Position numbers and translations under genes: made by a program
Notes under the pieces: model-generated
What the model was told of the DNA's origin: nothing
Database searches by the model: none
The model's input: the letters and a program-made list of their open reading frames with translations, nothing else
Shown here: in pieces, positions 28,855 to 37,981 of the stretch
Position numbering within the stretch: position 1 is the first letter of the stretch
How the letters are laid out: each line of letters begins with the position of its first letter
Origin: W2P13-069 sp051876105
GTDB taxonomy: Bacteria > Actinomycetota > Coriobacteriia > Coriobacteriales > QAMH01
Direction of reading: 5' to 3'
Length of the DNA stretch: 43,186 bases
NCBI GenBank assembly: GCA_051876105.1
Contig: JBJEHN010000010.1
Span: 1 to 43,186, forward strand

Positions 28855-31566
28855 CTAGGCCTTGAGGGCTGCGTGGGCTGCCGCCAGGCGCGCGACGGGC
28901 ACGCGGTAGGGCGAGCAGCTGACGTAGTTGAGGCCCACCTTGTGGAACTTGGCGATGGAGTCCGGGTCGCCGCCGTGCTCGCCGCACACGCCCAGGCAGA
29001 TGTCCGGGTTGGTGGAGCGGCCGCCCTTTGCGGCGATGTCGACCAGCTTGACCACGCCGTCGTCGACGGTGGCGAAGGGGTTGACCTTCATGATGCCCAG
29101 GTCCTCGTAGTCCTTGAAGAACTTGCCCTCGACGTCGTCGCGGGAGAAGCCGAAGGTGGTCTGGGTGAGGTCGTTGGTGCCGAAGGAGAAGAAGTCGGCG
29201 TGCTTGGCGATCTCGTCGGCGGTGACGGCGGCGCGCGGCAGCTCGATCATGGTGCCGATCTGGATGAAGGAGAGGTCGACCCCTTCAGCCTGCGCCACCT
29301 GCGCGATGGCCTTCTCGGCCTCGGCGCGCACGTAGGTGAGCTCATTTTCCATGGAGACCAAGGGGATCATGACCTCGGGCTTGGGGTCGAAGCCCTCCTT
29401 GATGAGCTTGGCGGTTGCGGTGGCGATGGCGCGCACCTGCATGGCGGACAGGCCGGGCATGACGATGCCCAGGCGGCAGCCGCGCAGGCCGAGCATGGGG
29501 TTCATCTCGGCCATGCCGTCTGCAGCGGCGAGCAGCTTGTTGAGCTCGCTTGCGTCCTGGCCCTTGGCCTCTGCCACGGCGGCCTTGATGGCCAGCTCGC
29601 GCGGGGCGGGCAGGAACTCGTGCAGGGGCGGGTCGAGCAGGCGGATGATGACGGGCAGGCCGTCCATGGCCTTGAGCATGCCGTAGTAGTCGCCCTGCTG
29701 CAGCTCGTAGAGCTTGTCGAGGGCCTCGGTGTAGGCGGCGCCACCCTTCTCGGCCAAGATCATGTCCGCAACGATCTGCTTGCGGTCGCCCAGGAACATG
29801 TGCTCGGTACGGCACAGGCCGATGCCCTGCGCGCCCATGTCGCGCGAGAGCTGGGCGTCCTCGGGGTTGTCGGCGTTGGCGCGCACGCCCAGGACGCGGT
29901 ACTCGTCTGCCCACTCGAGCAGCTTGCCGAGGTCGCCGGTCATCTCGGGCTCGACGAGCTCGACGGCGCCGAGCATGACCTCGCCGGTGAGGCCGTCGAT
30001 GGAGATGACGTCGCCCTCCTTGATGACGATGTCCGTGCCGGCGATTGCAGCCTGCTTGGCCTCTGCGTCGATCTTGAGCGCCTCGACGCCGCAGACGCAG
30101 GGAGCGCCCATGCCGCGGGCGATGACGGCGGCGTGGGAGGTCTTGCCGCCGTGGGAGGTGAGGATGCCCTCGGCGGCGATCATGCCGGCGAGGTCGTCAG
30201 GGGTGGTCTCCCAGCGGACCAAGACGGTCTTGCGGCCCTGCTCAGCGGCCTCGACGGCGTCCTTGGCAGAGAACACGGCCTCGCCCACGGCAGCGCCGGG
30301 GGACGCGTTGAGGCCCTTGGCCACGACGTTCTTGACGGCGCCCTTGGCGATCTGCGGGTGCAGGAGCTGGTCGAGCTGCTCCGGCGCAACGCGCAAGACG
30401 GCGGTCTTCTTGTCGATCATGCCCTCGTCGACCATCTCGATGGCGATGCGCAGGGCGGCGGCGGCGGTGCGCTTGCCCACGCGGGTCTGGAGCATGTAGA
30501 GCTTGCCCTGCTCGATGGTGAACTCGATGTCCATCATGTCGCGGTAGTGGTCCTCGAGGAGGGTGAAGATCTCCTCGAGCTCGCGGCCGGCCTCCTCGAG
30601 GCCCGGTTGCTCCTTGAGCTCGGAGATGGGGCTGGTGTTGCGGATGCCGGCCACGACGTCCTCGCCCTGGGCGTTGACCAGGAAGTCGCCGTAGAAGACC
30701 TTCTTGCCGGTGGCTGCGTCGCGGGTGAAGGCGACGCCGGTAGCGGAGGTCTCGCCCTTGTTGCCGAAGACCATGGTCTGCACGTTGACGGCGGTGCCGA
30801 GGTCGTCGGGGATCTTGTTCTGCTTGCGGTAGATGATGGCGCGCTCGTTCATCCAAGAGCCGAAGACGGCCTGGATGGCCAGCATGAGCTGGGTGGTGGC
30901 GTCCTGCGGGAAGGCGATGGCGCCGTCGACCACCAGCTCGGGGTAGTCGGCTGCGGAGACGCTGGAGGTGAAGATGCCCTTGAAGGTGGAGACGAGGTCC
31001 TCGAGGTCCTCGGCGGTGAGCTCGGTGTCAAGGCGCACGCCGCGCTCCATCTTCTTGGCGATGATGGCGTTCTCGAAGAGGTCGCCGTCAACGCCCATGA
31101 CGACGTTGGAGAACATCTGGATGAAGCGGCGGTAGGAGTCCCACGCAAAGCGGGGGTTGCCGGTCTGCTCGGCCAGGCCCACGACGGAGACGTCGTTGAG
31201 GCCCAGGTTGAGGACGGTGTCCATCATGCCGGGCATGGAGAAGGGAGCGCCGCTGCGCACGGAGACCAGCAGGGGGTCCTTGGGGTCGCCCAGCTTCTTA
31301 CCCATGCGCTCCTCGAGGTCGAGGCGGTACTTCTCGATCTCCTCGACAGCGCCCTCCGGGAAGGTGTTGCCGTTGGAGGAGTACTCCACGCAGGTCTGGC
31401 AGGAAATGGTGAAGCCGGGAGGGACGGGCAGACCGATGTTCGCCATCTCGGCGAGGTTGGCGCCCTTGCCACCCAAGACGTAGTTCATGGACTTGTCACC
31501 TTCAGTGACGTTGTTGCCATGGGCGTCCTTGCCAAATGCGAAGACGCGCTGAACGTTCTCAGCCAA
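28855..31566 (-). CDS. ppdK: Pyruvate, phosphate dikinase
   Basis: 903 residues. It interconverts pyruvate, ATP and phosphate with PEP, AMP and pyrophosphate. The ATP-grasp N-terminus has MNYVLGGKGANLAEM and VSVRSGAPFSMPGMMDTVL. The swivelling domain has GGKTSHAAVIARGMGAPCVCG with phospho-His478 and the regulatory Thr476, and the TIM barrel ends with CGEHGGDPDSI with catalytic Cys861. The start is TTG at 31566 with AAGGAG seven bases upstream; no ATG fits the family N-terminus. It lies downstream of its likely regulator (31959-32879) and ends at a strong terminator. It may run in either the glycolytic or PEP-forming direction. Confidence 0.97.
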   Translation of the reverse strand: MAENVQRVFAFGKDAHGNNVTEGDKSMNYVLGGKGANLAEMANIGLPVPPGFTISCQTCVEYSSNGNTFPEGAVEEIEKYRLDLEERMGKKLGDPKDPLLVSVRSGAPFSMPGMMDTVLNLGLNDVSVVGLAEQTGNPRFAWDSYRRFIQMFSNVVMGVDGDLFENAIIAKKMERGVRLDTELTAEDLEDLVSTFKGIFTSSVSAADYPELVVDGAIAFPQDATTQLMLAIQAVFGSWMNERAIIYRKQNKIPDDLGTAVNVQTMVFGNKGETSATGVAFTRDAATGKKVFYGDFLVNAQGEDVVAGIRNTSPISELKEQPGLEEAGRELEEIFTLLEDHYRDMMDIEFTIEQGKLYMLQTRVGKRTAAAALRIAIEMVDEGMIDKKTAVLRVAPEQLDQLLHPQIAKGAVKNVVAKGLNASPGAAVGEAVFSAKDAVEAAEQGRKTVLVRWETTPDDLAGMIAAEGILTSHGGKTSHAAVIARGMGAPCVCGVEALKIDAEAKQAAIAGTDIVIKEGDVISIDGLTGEVMLGAVELVEPEMTGDLGKLLEWADEYRVLGVRANADNPEDAQLSRDMGAQGIGLCRTEHMFLGDRKQIVADMILAEKGGAAYTEALDKLYELQQGDYYGMLKAMDGLPVIIRLLDPPLHEFLPAPRELAIKAAVAEAKGQDASELNKLLAAADGMAEMNPMLGLRGCRLGIVMPGLSAMQVRAIATATAKLIKEGFDPKPEVMIPLVSMENELTYVRAEAEKAIAQVAQAEGVDLSFIQIGTMIELPRAAVTADEIAKHADFFSFGTNDLTQTTFGFSRDDVEGKFFKDYEDLGIMKVNPFATVDDGVVKLVDIAAKGGRSTNPDICLGVCGEHGGDPDSIAKFHKVGLNYVSCSPYRVPVARLAAAHAALKA

Positions 31567-31618
31567 CTTTCTGCTCCTTCTTGATAGGTTGCGTCTGCAG
31601 CCCGGGCGGGCTGGCGCG

Positions 31619-31640
31619 GCGCGGGTCCTCTTGCCCGCGC
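31619..31640 (-). other. GC hairpin in the ppdK leader
   Basis: A 7-bp all-GC stem (31619-31625 with 31634-31640) with an 8-base loop lies about 50 bases before the ppdK start. Farther up is a near-palindrome of 15 bases (31677-31691) followed on the minus strand by TTTCT. The 179-base gap has no other coding content. It may hold a ppdK promoter, a weak terminator after the 67-residue gene, or a leader control structure; a TAGTAT at 31654-31659 is the only -10-like sequence. Confidence 0.4.
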
Positions 31641-31745
31641 GGCGTACTCCCAAATACTACTCCGCAGGAGCAGAAACTGCGCCTGGCGCAGGTTTCCAAA
31701 CCGTGACAGGGCGCTGGCGGCGGATGAGCAGTGCAGCGAGAAGCC

Positions 31746-31949
31746 CTAGTTGAAGACGAGGTCGCAGGTGCCCACGGCCAGCAACGCGATGCCGAAGGCC
31801 AGCCCCGCGGCGCGCGCGGTGCCCGGCTTGGAGCCCAGGCGCGAGCCCGCCCCGAAGAGCAGGGTGGGGTTGACCAGCGCCAGCGCGCTGATGACGAGCC
31901 CCGCGGCAATGAGCAGCACGGGCAGGCAGGTGTTGAGCAGGAAGCCCAT
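31746..31949 (-). CDS. Small two-helix membrane protein, function unknown
   Basis: 67 residues with two hydrophobic segments (about 5-28 and 46-64) joined by a basic Gly/Arg/Lys loop. I do not recognise it with confidence; the Asn-Pro after the first helix and the Ala-Gly stretch of the second resemble small DUF6199-type membrane proteins. It is probably real because AGGAGG lies seven bases before the ATG and overlaps the stop of the PPDK regulator gene, and because its codon use matches its neighbours. Placement between ppsR-like and ppdK genes suggests shared expression, not a known job. Confidence 0.65.
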   Translation of the reverse strand: MGFLLNTCLPVLLIAAGLVISALALVNPTLLFGAGSRLGSKPGTARAAGLAFGIALLAVGTCDLVFN

Positions 31950-31958
31950 GGGCGCCTC

Positions 31959-32879
31959 CTAGAAGCCCGTGTGGGCCTGGTCGAGCACCCGGCGGCGGGC
32001 ACTGAAGTTCTCAGAGGGGTGGGCGTTGGTGTAGTAGCGCAAGATCTCCTGGGCCGTCTCCTCGATGGCGCGGTTGTCCGTGCGCACCACGATGCAGCCC
32101 AGGCGGCGCATGAGCGTGCGGGCCTGCTCGAGGTCGCGGCAGACCTGCTCGTAGTCGGCGTAGGAGGAGGCGACCTCGCTGGCGTTGCCCAGGCGGCGCT
32201 TGCGGATGTCGACGAGGACCTCGGGCACGGTCATGAGCCCAAAGAGGCGCGACGGATCGACCTCGTAGATCTGCTTGGGCGGGGTGCTGAGCGGGTCGAG
32301 GGGCACGTTGGCCACCTTGTAGCCCTGCTGGCTGAGGTAGATGGAGAGCGGGGTCTTGGAGGTGCGCGAGACGCCGATGAGGACGATGTCTGCCGCGGTG
32401 AGCTCCTCGGGGCGGCAGCCGTCGTCGTGGGCGATGGTGAACTCGATGGCCTCGATGCGCTCGAAGTACTTGTCGTTCAGGGCGCGCAGGGTGCCCGCCT
32501 TGGCCGTGGGCTTGGTGCCGGTGACGTCGATGAGGGTCTTGACGGCCGTCTCGAGCACGTCGACGGCCCAGACCTGGGGGTTGCGGGCGGCGAAGTCGCG
32601 CGCCTCGAAGGCAACGAGGCGGCTGGAGGTGGTGTAGAAGAGCACGAAGGGCTCGAGCTCGTAGCGCGAGCGGTGGTAGTCGAGGTGCTCTTGCAGCTCG
32701 CAGCGGACGTCGTCTGGGTCCGTGACGTCCGAGAGCAGCTCGATGGTGGGGTTGGTGATCCCGAACGCCGCCGCTGCCGCCTTGGCAACGGTCACCGCGG
32801 TGCTGCCCGCCCCGTCTGAAAGAATGTGGATGGTGGGAAAGCCCTCAACGCGGTCGCCCTGCCTGATCCATCTCCTCAC
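31959..32879 (-). CDS. PPDK/PEP synthase regulatory protein (DUF299 family kinase/pyrophosphorylase)
   Basis: 306 residues. These bifunctional proteins inactivate PPDK (or PEP synthase) by ADP-dependent phosphorylation of a threonine next to the catalytic histidine and reverse it by phosphate-dependent dephosphorylation. Features are IHILSDGAGSTAVTVAKA, the P-loop GVSRTSKTPLSIYL near 169-182, and NVPLDP. With ppdK downstream and no PEP synthase gene in the window, the PPDK type is favoured, with Thr476 of PpdK as target. The GTG start at 32879 has GGAGGG upstream. Confidence 0.92.
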   Translation of the reverse strand: MRRWIRQGDRVEGFPTIHILSDGAGSTAVTVAKAAAAAFGITNPTIELLSDVTDPDDVRCELQEHLDYHRSRYELEPFVLFYTTSSRLVAFEARDFAARNPQVWAVDVLETAVKTLIDVTGTKPTAKAGTLRALNDKYFERIEAIEFTIAHDDGCRPEELTAADIVLIGVSRTSKTPLSIYLSQQGYKVANVPLDPLSTPPKQIYEVDPSRLFGLMTVPEVLVDIRKRRLGNASEVASSYADYEQVCRDLEQARTLMRRLGCIVVRTDNRAIEETAQEILRYYTNAHPSENFSARRRVLDQAHTGF

Positions 32880-32926
32880 GCCAAGCTCCCTCCTGCGCGC
32901 ACGCCCGCGCGCTGACTCAAAGCACG

Positions 32927-32960
32927 GCGCCGGCCGCGCCCCAGCGGGGCGGGCCGGCGC
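32927..32960 (-). terminator. Long GC hairpin after glyS
   Basis: A 9-bp outer stem (32927-32935 with 32952-32960) and a 6-bp inner stem (32937-32942 with 32946-32951) around a 3-base loop, with one bulged base, make a nearly perfect 34-base hairpin. It sits 15 bases after the glyS stop. No T run follows, so it would be a U-less terminator as seen in some Actinobacteria. Confidence 0.65.
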
Positions 32961-32975
32961 AGGTCTGGCACAAGC

Positions 32976-35054
32976 TTACTTTGCCAGCTTGCCGATGTCT
33001 GCCACGTTGGCGAAGACGGCGGCGAAGCGGTTGAGCAGCTGCATGTTGGTGCGGTATACGGCAGGGTCGGGGTCTTTGACCATGACCTTGTCGAAGAAGA
33101 GGTCGATGGGCTTGCGCAGGGCGGCCAGGCAGGCCAGCGCCGCGGCAAAGTCGTCTGCGGCCAGCGCGGCGGCGACCTTGGTCTCGGCCTCGACGATGGC
33201 GCAGCTCAGGGCGTGCTGGACCTCGGTGAGCGCTGACTCCTCGTATGCGCAGCCCTCGGCGGGCTCGCGGAGGTTGTTGGCGCGGGTGAAGGCGGCCGCG
33301 AGGTCCGCGAAGGCCTCGGGCTCGTTGGCGCGGGCGGCCTCGAGGGCGGCGACGCGCTTGACGAGCTGCGCGGGCTCCTCGATGCCGGCGGCGAGCACGG
33401 CATCCACGGCGTCTGCGCCGTTGCCGGCGTCGCGCAGCATGACCTTGGTGCGGGTGACGAAGAACTCGACCACCTGGGCGCGGATGGCCGCTGCATCGAA
33501 CTCGATGCCCTGCTCGGCGTATGCCTTGAGCGCGGTCTCGACCAGCGCGGGGATGGAGAGCTGCAGGCCTGCGTCCTGGATGCTCAGCACGCCCAGTGCG
33601 GCGCGGCGCAGGGCGTAGGGGTCGGAAGAGCCGGTGGGGCCCATGCCGGCGGCGAATATGCCGCAGATGGTGTCGATCTTGTCGGCGCAGGCGACGACCT
33701 GGCCGGCCAGGTTGCCGGGGACCACGTCGCCGGAAAAGCGCGGGTGGTAGTGCTCGGTGACGGCCTGGGCCACAGCAGGCGTCTCGCCGGAGAAGCGCGC
33801 GTAATGGCCGCCCATCACACCCTGCAGCGAGGTGAACTCGACCACGGCGCCGGTGATGAGGTCTGCCTTGCACAGCCAGGCGGCGCGCAGCGCGTCTGCC
33901 TCGTCCTGGCCGGTGATGCCGGCGCCCTGGCAGACCGCCTGGGCGATGGCGCGGATGCGCTGGGTCTTGCTGTAGACGCTGCCCAGCTTCTCCTGGAAGA
34001 CGACCTCCTTGAGGCCCTCGACGTAGGCCTCAAGCGGCTGGCGGCGGTCCTCGCGGACGAAGAAGGCCGCGTCCTCGAGGCGGGCGCGGACCACGCGCTC
34101 GTTGCCGTCGCGGATGGTGTCAATGCAGGCCGGGTCGCCGTTGCCGGTGACGATGAAGGCGTTGTCGAGCGAGCCGTCCTTGCGGTACAGCGGGAAGTAG
34201 CGCTGGTGCTCGAGCATGGCGTCCGTGATGATTTCGGGCGGGACCTCCAGGAACTCCTCGTCGAAGTGCGCCACGATCACGGTGGGCCACTCGACCAGGT
34301 TGACGACCTCGTCGAAGGTGCCCTGCGGGGTGTCTGCCACCAGGCCGGTCTGCTCCTCGACGGCCTTGATCTGCTCGCGGATGGAGGCGGCGCGCTGCTC
34401 GGCGCTGGGCATGACCCTCATCTGCTCGAACTTGCCGAAGAACTCGTCTGCACTGGCGACCTCGACGGGCTCGGGCGCCAGGAAGCGGTGGCCGTAGGTG
34501 GTGCGCCCGGCGGTGAGCCCGGCGAACTCCACGGGCACCACCTGATCGCCCAGCAGGGCGACCAGCCAGCGCACGGGGCGCGAGAAGGTCTCGTGCAGGG
34601 AGCCCCAGCGCTGCGAGCGCGGCCAGGAGAGGCCCTTGACGAGCCCCTGCAGGATGCCGGGCAGCAGCTGGGCAGCGGGCACAGCGGGCTTGGAGACCAG
34701 GGCGTAGACGTAGTCGACGCCGTTCTCGTCGGCCTCGACGACGAGCTGCTCGGGAGCGATGCCCTTGCCGCGGGCGAAGCCGGCAGCCGCCTTGGTGGGT
34801 TTGCCGTCTGCGTCGAAGGCGATCTTTGCGGCGGGGCCCTTGGCCTTGGTCTCGAGCGCCTGGGTGGACTCGGCCAGCTCCTTGACGGAGAGGATCATGC
34901 GGCGCGGGCTCGAGCAGGTCTCGACGGCGCCGTGGGCGAGCCCTGCCTCGTCCAGGGCCTTGGTGGCCAGGGCCTTGAGCTGCTCGGTTGCCTTGTAGAG
35001 CGCGGCGGAGGGAATCTCCTCGGTGCCGATCTCGAAGATGAGGTTCTTAGCCAT
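32976..35054 (-). CDS. glyS: Glycyl-tRNA synthetase beta subunit
   Basis: 692 residues, normal length. Beta is the tRNA-binding subunit of the alpha2beta2 glycyl-tRNA synthetase. The N-terminus LIFEIGTEEIPSAAL, ARGKGIAPEQL, DAMLEHQRYFPL and the C-terminal HD-like and anticodon regions are typical. It follows glyQ by 3 bases. Confidence 0.97.
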   Translation of the reverse strand: MAKNLIFEIGTEEIPSAALYKATEQLKALATKALDEAGLAHGAVETCSSPRRMILSVKELAESTQALETKAKGPAAKIAFDADGKPTKAAAGFARGKGIAPEQLVVEADENGVDYVYALVSKPAVPAAQLLPGILQGLVKGLSWPRSQRWGSLHETFSRPVRWLVALLGDQVVPVEFAGLTAGRTTYGHRFLAPEPVEVASADEFFGKFEQMRVMPSAEQRAASIREQIKAVEEQTGLVADTPQGTFDEVVNLVEWPTVIVAHFDEEFLEVPPEIITDAMLEHQRYFPLYRKDGSLDNAFIVTGNGDPACIDTIRDGNERVVRARLEDAAFFVREDRRQPLEAYVEGLKEVVFQEKLGSVYSKTQRIRAIAQAVCQGAGITGQDEADALRAAWLCKADLITGAVVEFTSLQGVMGGHYARFSGETPAVAQAVTEHYHPRFSGDVVPGNLAGQVVACADKIDTICGIFAAGMGPTGSSDPYALRRAALGVLSIQDAGLQLSIPALVETALKAYAEQGIEFDAAAIRAQVVEFFVTRTKVMLRDAGNGADAVDAVLAAGIEEPAQLVKRVAALEAARANEPEAFADLAAAFTRANNLREPAEGCAYEESALTEVQHALSCAIVEAETKVAAALAADDFAAALACLAALRKPIDLFFDKVMVKDPDPAVYRTNMQLLNRFAAVFANVADIGKLAK

Positions 35055-35057
35055 TGT

Positions 35058-35990
35058 CTACTCCTCCTCTGCAGCGGCGCTGCGCTTGTCGACGGGGCCG
35101 TCCTGCGACGGGATGTAGGAGCCGCCCTTCTCGACGACCTCGTCCAGGTAGCTCACGCAGCAGGCCTTGGCCACGTCGCGCACGCGCAGGATGTAGGCCA
35201 TGCGCTCCGTGGCGGAGATGGCGCCGCGGGCGTCGAGGATGTTGAAGGCGTGGGAGCACTTCATGACGTTGTCGTAAGCGGGCAGGGGCAGGCCCAGGTC
35301 GAGGAGGCGGTGGCACTCCCTCTCGCAGGCCTCGAAGCGCTTGAAGAGCATGTCGACGTCCGCATGCTCGAAGTTGTAGGCGGACTGCTCGCGCTCGTTC
35401 TCATAGAAGACGTCGCCGTAGGTGAAGACGGTGCCGTCCGGGCACTCGGTCCAGACGAGGTCGTAGACGCTGTCAACGCCCTGGATGTACATGGCCAGGC
35501 GCTCCAGGCCGTAGGTGACCTCTGCGGGGACGGGGTCGCACTCGATGCCGCCCACCTGCTGGAAGTACGTGAACTGGGTGACCTCCATGCCGTTGAGCCA
35601 GACCTCCCAGCCAAGGCCCCAGGCGCCCAGCGTGGGGCTCTCCCAGTCGTCCTCGACGAAGCGGATGTCGTGCTCGCGCGGGTTGATGCCGATGGCCTCC
35701 AGCGAGCCCAGGTAGAGGTCCTGGATGTTGTCCGGGGAGGGCTTCATGATGACCTGGAACTGGTAGTAGTGCTGCATGCGGTTGGGGTTGGAGGCGTAGC
35801 GGCCGTCTGCGGGGCGGCGGCAGGGCTGCACGTAGGCGGTGCGCCAGGTGCCGGGGCCCAGGGAGCGCAGGGTGGTGGCGGTGTGGTAGGTGCCGGCGCC
35901 AACCTCGGAGTCATAGGGTTGCAAGACGATGCAGCCCTGGTCTGCCCAGTAGCGCTGCAGCGTGAGGATGATGTCCTGGAATGTGAGCAT
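35058..35990 (-). CDS. glyQ: Glycyl-tRNA synthetase alpha subunit
   Basis: 310 residues. Alpha is the class II catalytic subunit. FQDIILTLQRYWADQGCIVLQPYD, EVGAGTYHTATTLRSLGP, VQPCRRPADGRY and LGSLEAIGINPREHDIRFVEDDWESPTLGAWGLG are nearly invariant in GlyQ (named in short stretches). The two-subunit form is uncommon in mycobacteria and streptomycetes, which use one-chain GlyQS, and so it argues for Coriobacteriia. Confidence 0.97.
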   Translation of the reverse strand: MLTFQDIILTLQRYWADQGCIVLQPYDSEVGAGTYHTATTLRSLGPGTWRTAYVQPCRRPADGRYASNPNRMQHYYQFQVIMKPSPDNIQDLYLGSLEAIGINPREHDIRFVEDDWESPTLGAWGLGWEVWLNGMEVTQFTYFQQVGGIECDPVPAEVTYGLERLAMYIQGVDSVYDLVWTECPDGTVFTYGDVFYENEREQSAYNFEHADVDMLFKRFEACERECHRLLDLGLPLPAYDNVMKCSHAFNILDARGAISATERMAYILRVRDVAKACCVSYLDEVVEKGGSYIPSQDGPVDKRSAAAEEE

Positions 35991-36035
35991 TGTTCTTCCT
36001 TTGCCGAAGGGACGGGTGCTTGGTGTGAGGCGCCT

Positions 36036-36647
36036 TTACTCGAGGAAGCCAAAGGAGCCGATGGGCCAGTAGGTGAAGAAGGCGTGGCCGGTGACGCTCG
36101 AGACCGGCACGGCGCCGAAGTAGCGGCTGTCGCTCGAGTTGGTGCGGTTGTCTCCCATGCACCAGATGCAGCCGTCTGGGACGGTGTAGGGGTACTGGAT
36201 CTGCGCGGGGCCCTCGAGCGGGTAGCTGGGCTTGCCACCGGTGTAGGAGCTCTCCTCCAAGGGCTGGCCGTCGACGTAGACCACGCCGTCGACGAGGTCG
36301 ACGGTCTGCCCGCCCACGGCGATGACGCGCTTGATGAGCGTGGTGTTGGCGTCGAGCGGGTCGATGAAGGTGACCACCTCGCCCTGCTGGGGGCCGCGGG
36401 TGTAGTAGCTGATCTTCTCTGAGAGGATGCGGTCCTCGAGCTGGATGGTCTCCAGCATGGAGCCGCTGGGTATCTCGTAGGGCCTGACCACGAAGGTGGT
36501 GATGCCCCAGGCCAGCGCGAGCGCGGCGACGATGATGACGGCGAACTCTATGATGGAGTTGCGTATCCCGGCTGCGGGGCTGGGCTTGGCAGCCGGCTGC
36601 TGCTGCCCGGGCTCCTCTTCGGGGGTGGTGTTGTGTTCCTTGCTCAT
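36036..36647 (-). CDS. lepB: Signal peptidase I
   Basis: 203 residues. A short polar N-terminus and one membrane helix (about 33-55) precede the catalytic domain outside. The catalytic serine is Ser63 in PSGSMLETI, the general base lysine is Lys106 in TLIKRVIAVGG, and GDNRTNSSDSRYFG completes the site. The usual Pro after Ser-Met-x is Glu here (SMLET). It would process secreted proteins, including, if cleaved, the b subunit leader. The ATG at 36647 was chosen; upstream in-frame codons lie within the trmD gap. Confidence 0.94.
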   Translation of the reverse strand: MSKEHNTTPEEEPGQQQPAAKPSPAAGIRNSIIEFAVIIVAALALAWGITTFVVRPYEIPSGSMLETIQLEDRILSEKISYYTRGPQQGEVVTFIDPLDANTTLIKRVIAVGGQTVDLVDGVVYVDGQPLEESSYTGGKPSYPLEGPAQIQYPYTVPDGCIWCMGDNRTNSSDSRYFGAVPVSSVTGHAFFTYWPIGSFGFLE

Positions 36648-36718
36648 GTTCCTGCCTGCATGGGTGCTTGTCCGGGACCAAAACATACGAAGCCCCATGA
36701 TACCCCGCGGCATGCGGG

Positions 36719-37459
36719 CTACGGCTGGCAGTTGCCCATGATTTCGTGCGCGAGCGCAAGTTCTGCGGGGGTGAGCGCTGCGTTCGGGATGAGGTCCGGG
36801 CGCTGCTGCGCGGTGCGGATGACCGCCTGCTCGCGCCTCCAGGCCTCGACCCTGCCGTGGTCGCCGGAGAGCAGGACCTCTGGCACGTCCATGCCGCGGT
36901 AGCTCGCCGGGCGCGTGTACTGGGGGAACTCGAGCAGCCCCTCTGCGAAGGACTCCTCCACCGCGCTGCCCTCGTCTCCCAGCACGCCGGGGATGAGGCG
37001 CACCACCGCGTCTGCCACCACCATGGCCGGCAGCTCGCCGCCGGTGAGGACGTAGTCGCCCAGCGAGTAGCAGCGGTCTGCCAGGGAGTAGACGCGCTCG
37101 TCGAAGCCCTCGTAGCGGCCGCAGACCATGAGCAGGCGCTCGTGCTCTGCCAGCTCCATGGCAGCTGCCTGGGTGAAGGGCTCGCCGGTGGGCGTGAAGA
37201 AGATTACCGTGGGGCGGGGGCTTTGGGCGCACAGCTCGTCGAGCGCCTCGAAGACGGGCGGGCAGGTCATCAGCAGGCCCTGGCCGCCGCCGTAGGGCTC
37301 GTCGTCGGTGGTGCGGTGGCGGTCGTGCGTCCAGGCGCGCAGGTCGTAGGCGCGAAAGTCCAGGGCGCCCTTCTTGGCGGCCCTGCCCATGATCGAAAGC
37401 GACATGTACGGCTCGAACATCTGCGGGAAGACGGAGAGCACGTCGATGCGGATGCTCAC
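36719..37459 (-). CDS. trmD: tRNA (guanine37-N1)-methyltransferase
   Basis: 246 residues. It makes m1G37 next to the anticodon to prevent frameshifting. DVLSVFPQMFEPYMSLSIMGRA, DDEPYGGGQGLLM, CGRYEGFDERV and the trefoil-knot block YVLTGGELPAMVVADAVVRL are typical. The start is GTG at 37459 overlapping the rimM stop (GTGA), with GGAGGAG ahead. A small hairpin (36704-36718) touches the stop codon. Between this gene and lepB rplS would be expected from other genomes but is absent. Confidence 0.96.
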   Translation of the reverse strand: MSIRIDVLSVFPQMFEPYMSLSIMGRAAKKGALDFRAYDLRAWTHDRHRTTDDEPYGGGQGLLMTCPPVFEALDELCAQSPRPTVIFFTPTGEPFTQAAAMELAEHERLLMVCGRYEGFDERVYSLADRCYSLGDYVLTGGELPAMVVADAVVRLIPGVLGDEGSAVEESFAEGLLEFPQYTRPASYRGMDVPEVLLSGDHGRVEAWRREQAVIRTAQQRPDLIPNAALTPAELALAHEIMGNCQP

Positions 37460-37980
37460 AGCTCCTCCAGACCCTGCAGCAGGTGCAGCACCAGCGGCTC
37501 GCCGGGCGCGGAGGGCACGGCGACCACCGTCTCGTCGATGACGGGGACGAGCAGCTCGCCGCCACCCGGGCGGGTGATGACGAGGACGTCGTTGGCCTTG
37601 GTCTCGAGGTACTCCGTGACGGTGCCCAGCTCGCGGCCGTCGTCGCTCACGGCGCTGCAGCCCAGCACGAGGACCATGTCCTCCTCCGGGCGCAGGTCGA
37701 GGTCGCCGCCGTGGGCGAGCAGGTAGCGGCCTACGAGCTGCTCGGCGGCATCGATGCCGTCCAGGCCCTCGATGCCGATGACGGCGGAGCTGCCGTCCCA
37801 GGACTCCAGCGAGCTGACGGCGCCGCAGCGCACGCCGCGCAGCAGCGGCGGCACGACGTGGACCTCGAGGCCCTCGTAGATGCAGAGGGGAAGGCCCTCG
37901 GTGCAGCGCACCAGGACCTTCCCCTCCAAGCCCCTGGTCTTGACGACCTGGGCTATGTTGACGTAGGGCGTGCCCGACAA
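37456..37980 (-). CDS. rimM: Ribosome maturation factor RimM
   Basis: 174 residues if the TTG at 37980 is the start. RimM binds S19 and helps 30S maturation. The N-terminal VNIAQVVKTRGLEGKVLVRC is the family start region, and GRELGTVTEYLETKANDVLVI with ELLVPVIDETV is the PRC-barrel part. No strong ribosome site precedes the TTG, which lies one base after the khpA stop, so coupling is likely. Upstream in-frame codons overlap khpA and do not look like RimM. Confidence 0.88.
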   Translation of the reverse strand: MSGTPYVNIAQVVKTRGLEGKVLVRCTEGLPLCIYEGLEVHVVPPLLRGVRCGAVSSLESWDGSSAVIGIEGLDGIDAAEQLVGRYLLAHGGDLDLRPEEDMVLVLGCSAVSDDGRELGTVTEYLETKANDVLVITRPGGGELLVPVIDETVVAVPSAPGEPLVLHLLQGLEEL

Positions 37981-37981
37981 G

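Noticed and set aside
33744..36422. Very long open frames on the plus strand, such as 892 codons here and 910 codons at 28852-31584
   Set aside because: They lie antisense to glyS/glyQ/lepB and ppdK, are rich in Ala/Gly/Val/Leu/Asp/Glu as expected of a high-GC antisense frame, match no family, and have no ribosome sites.
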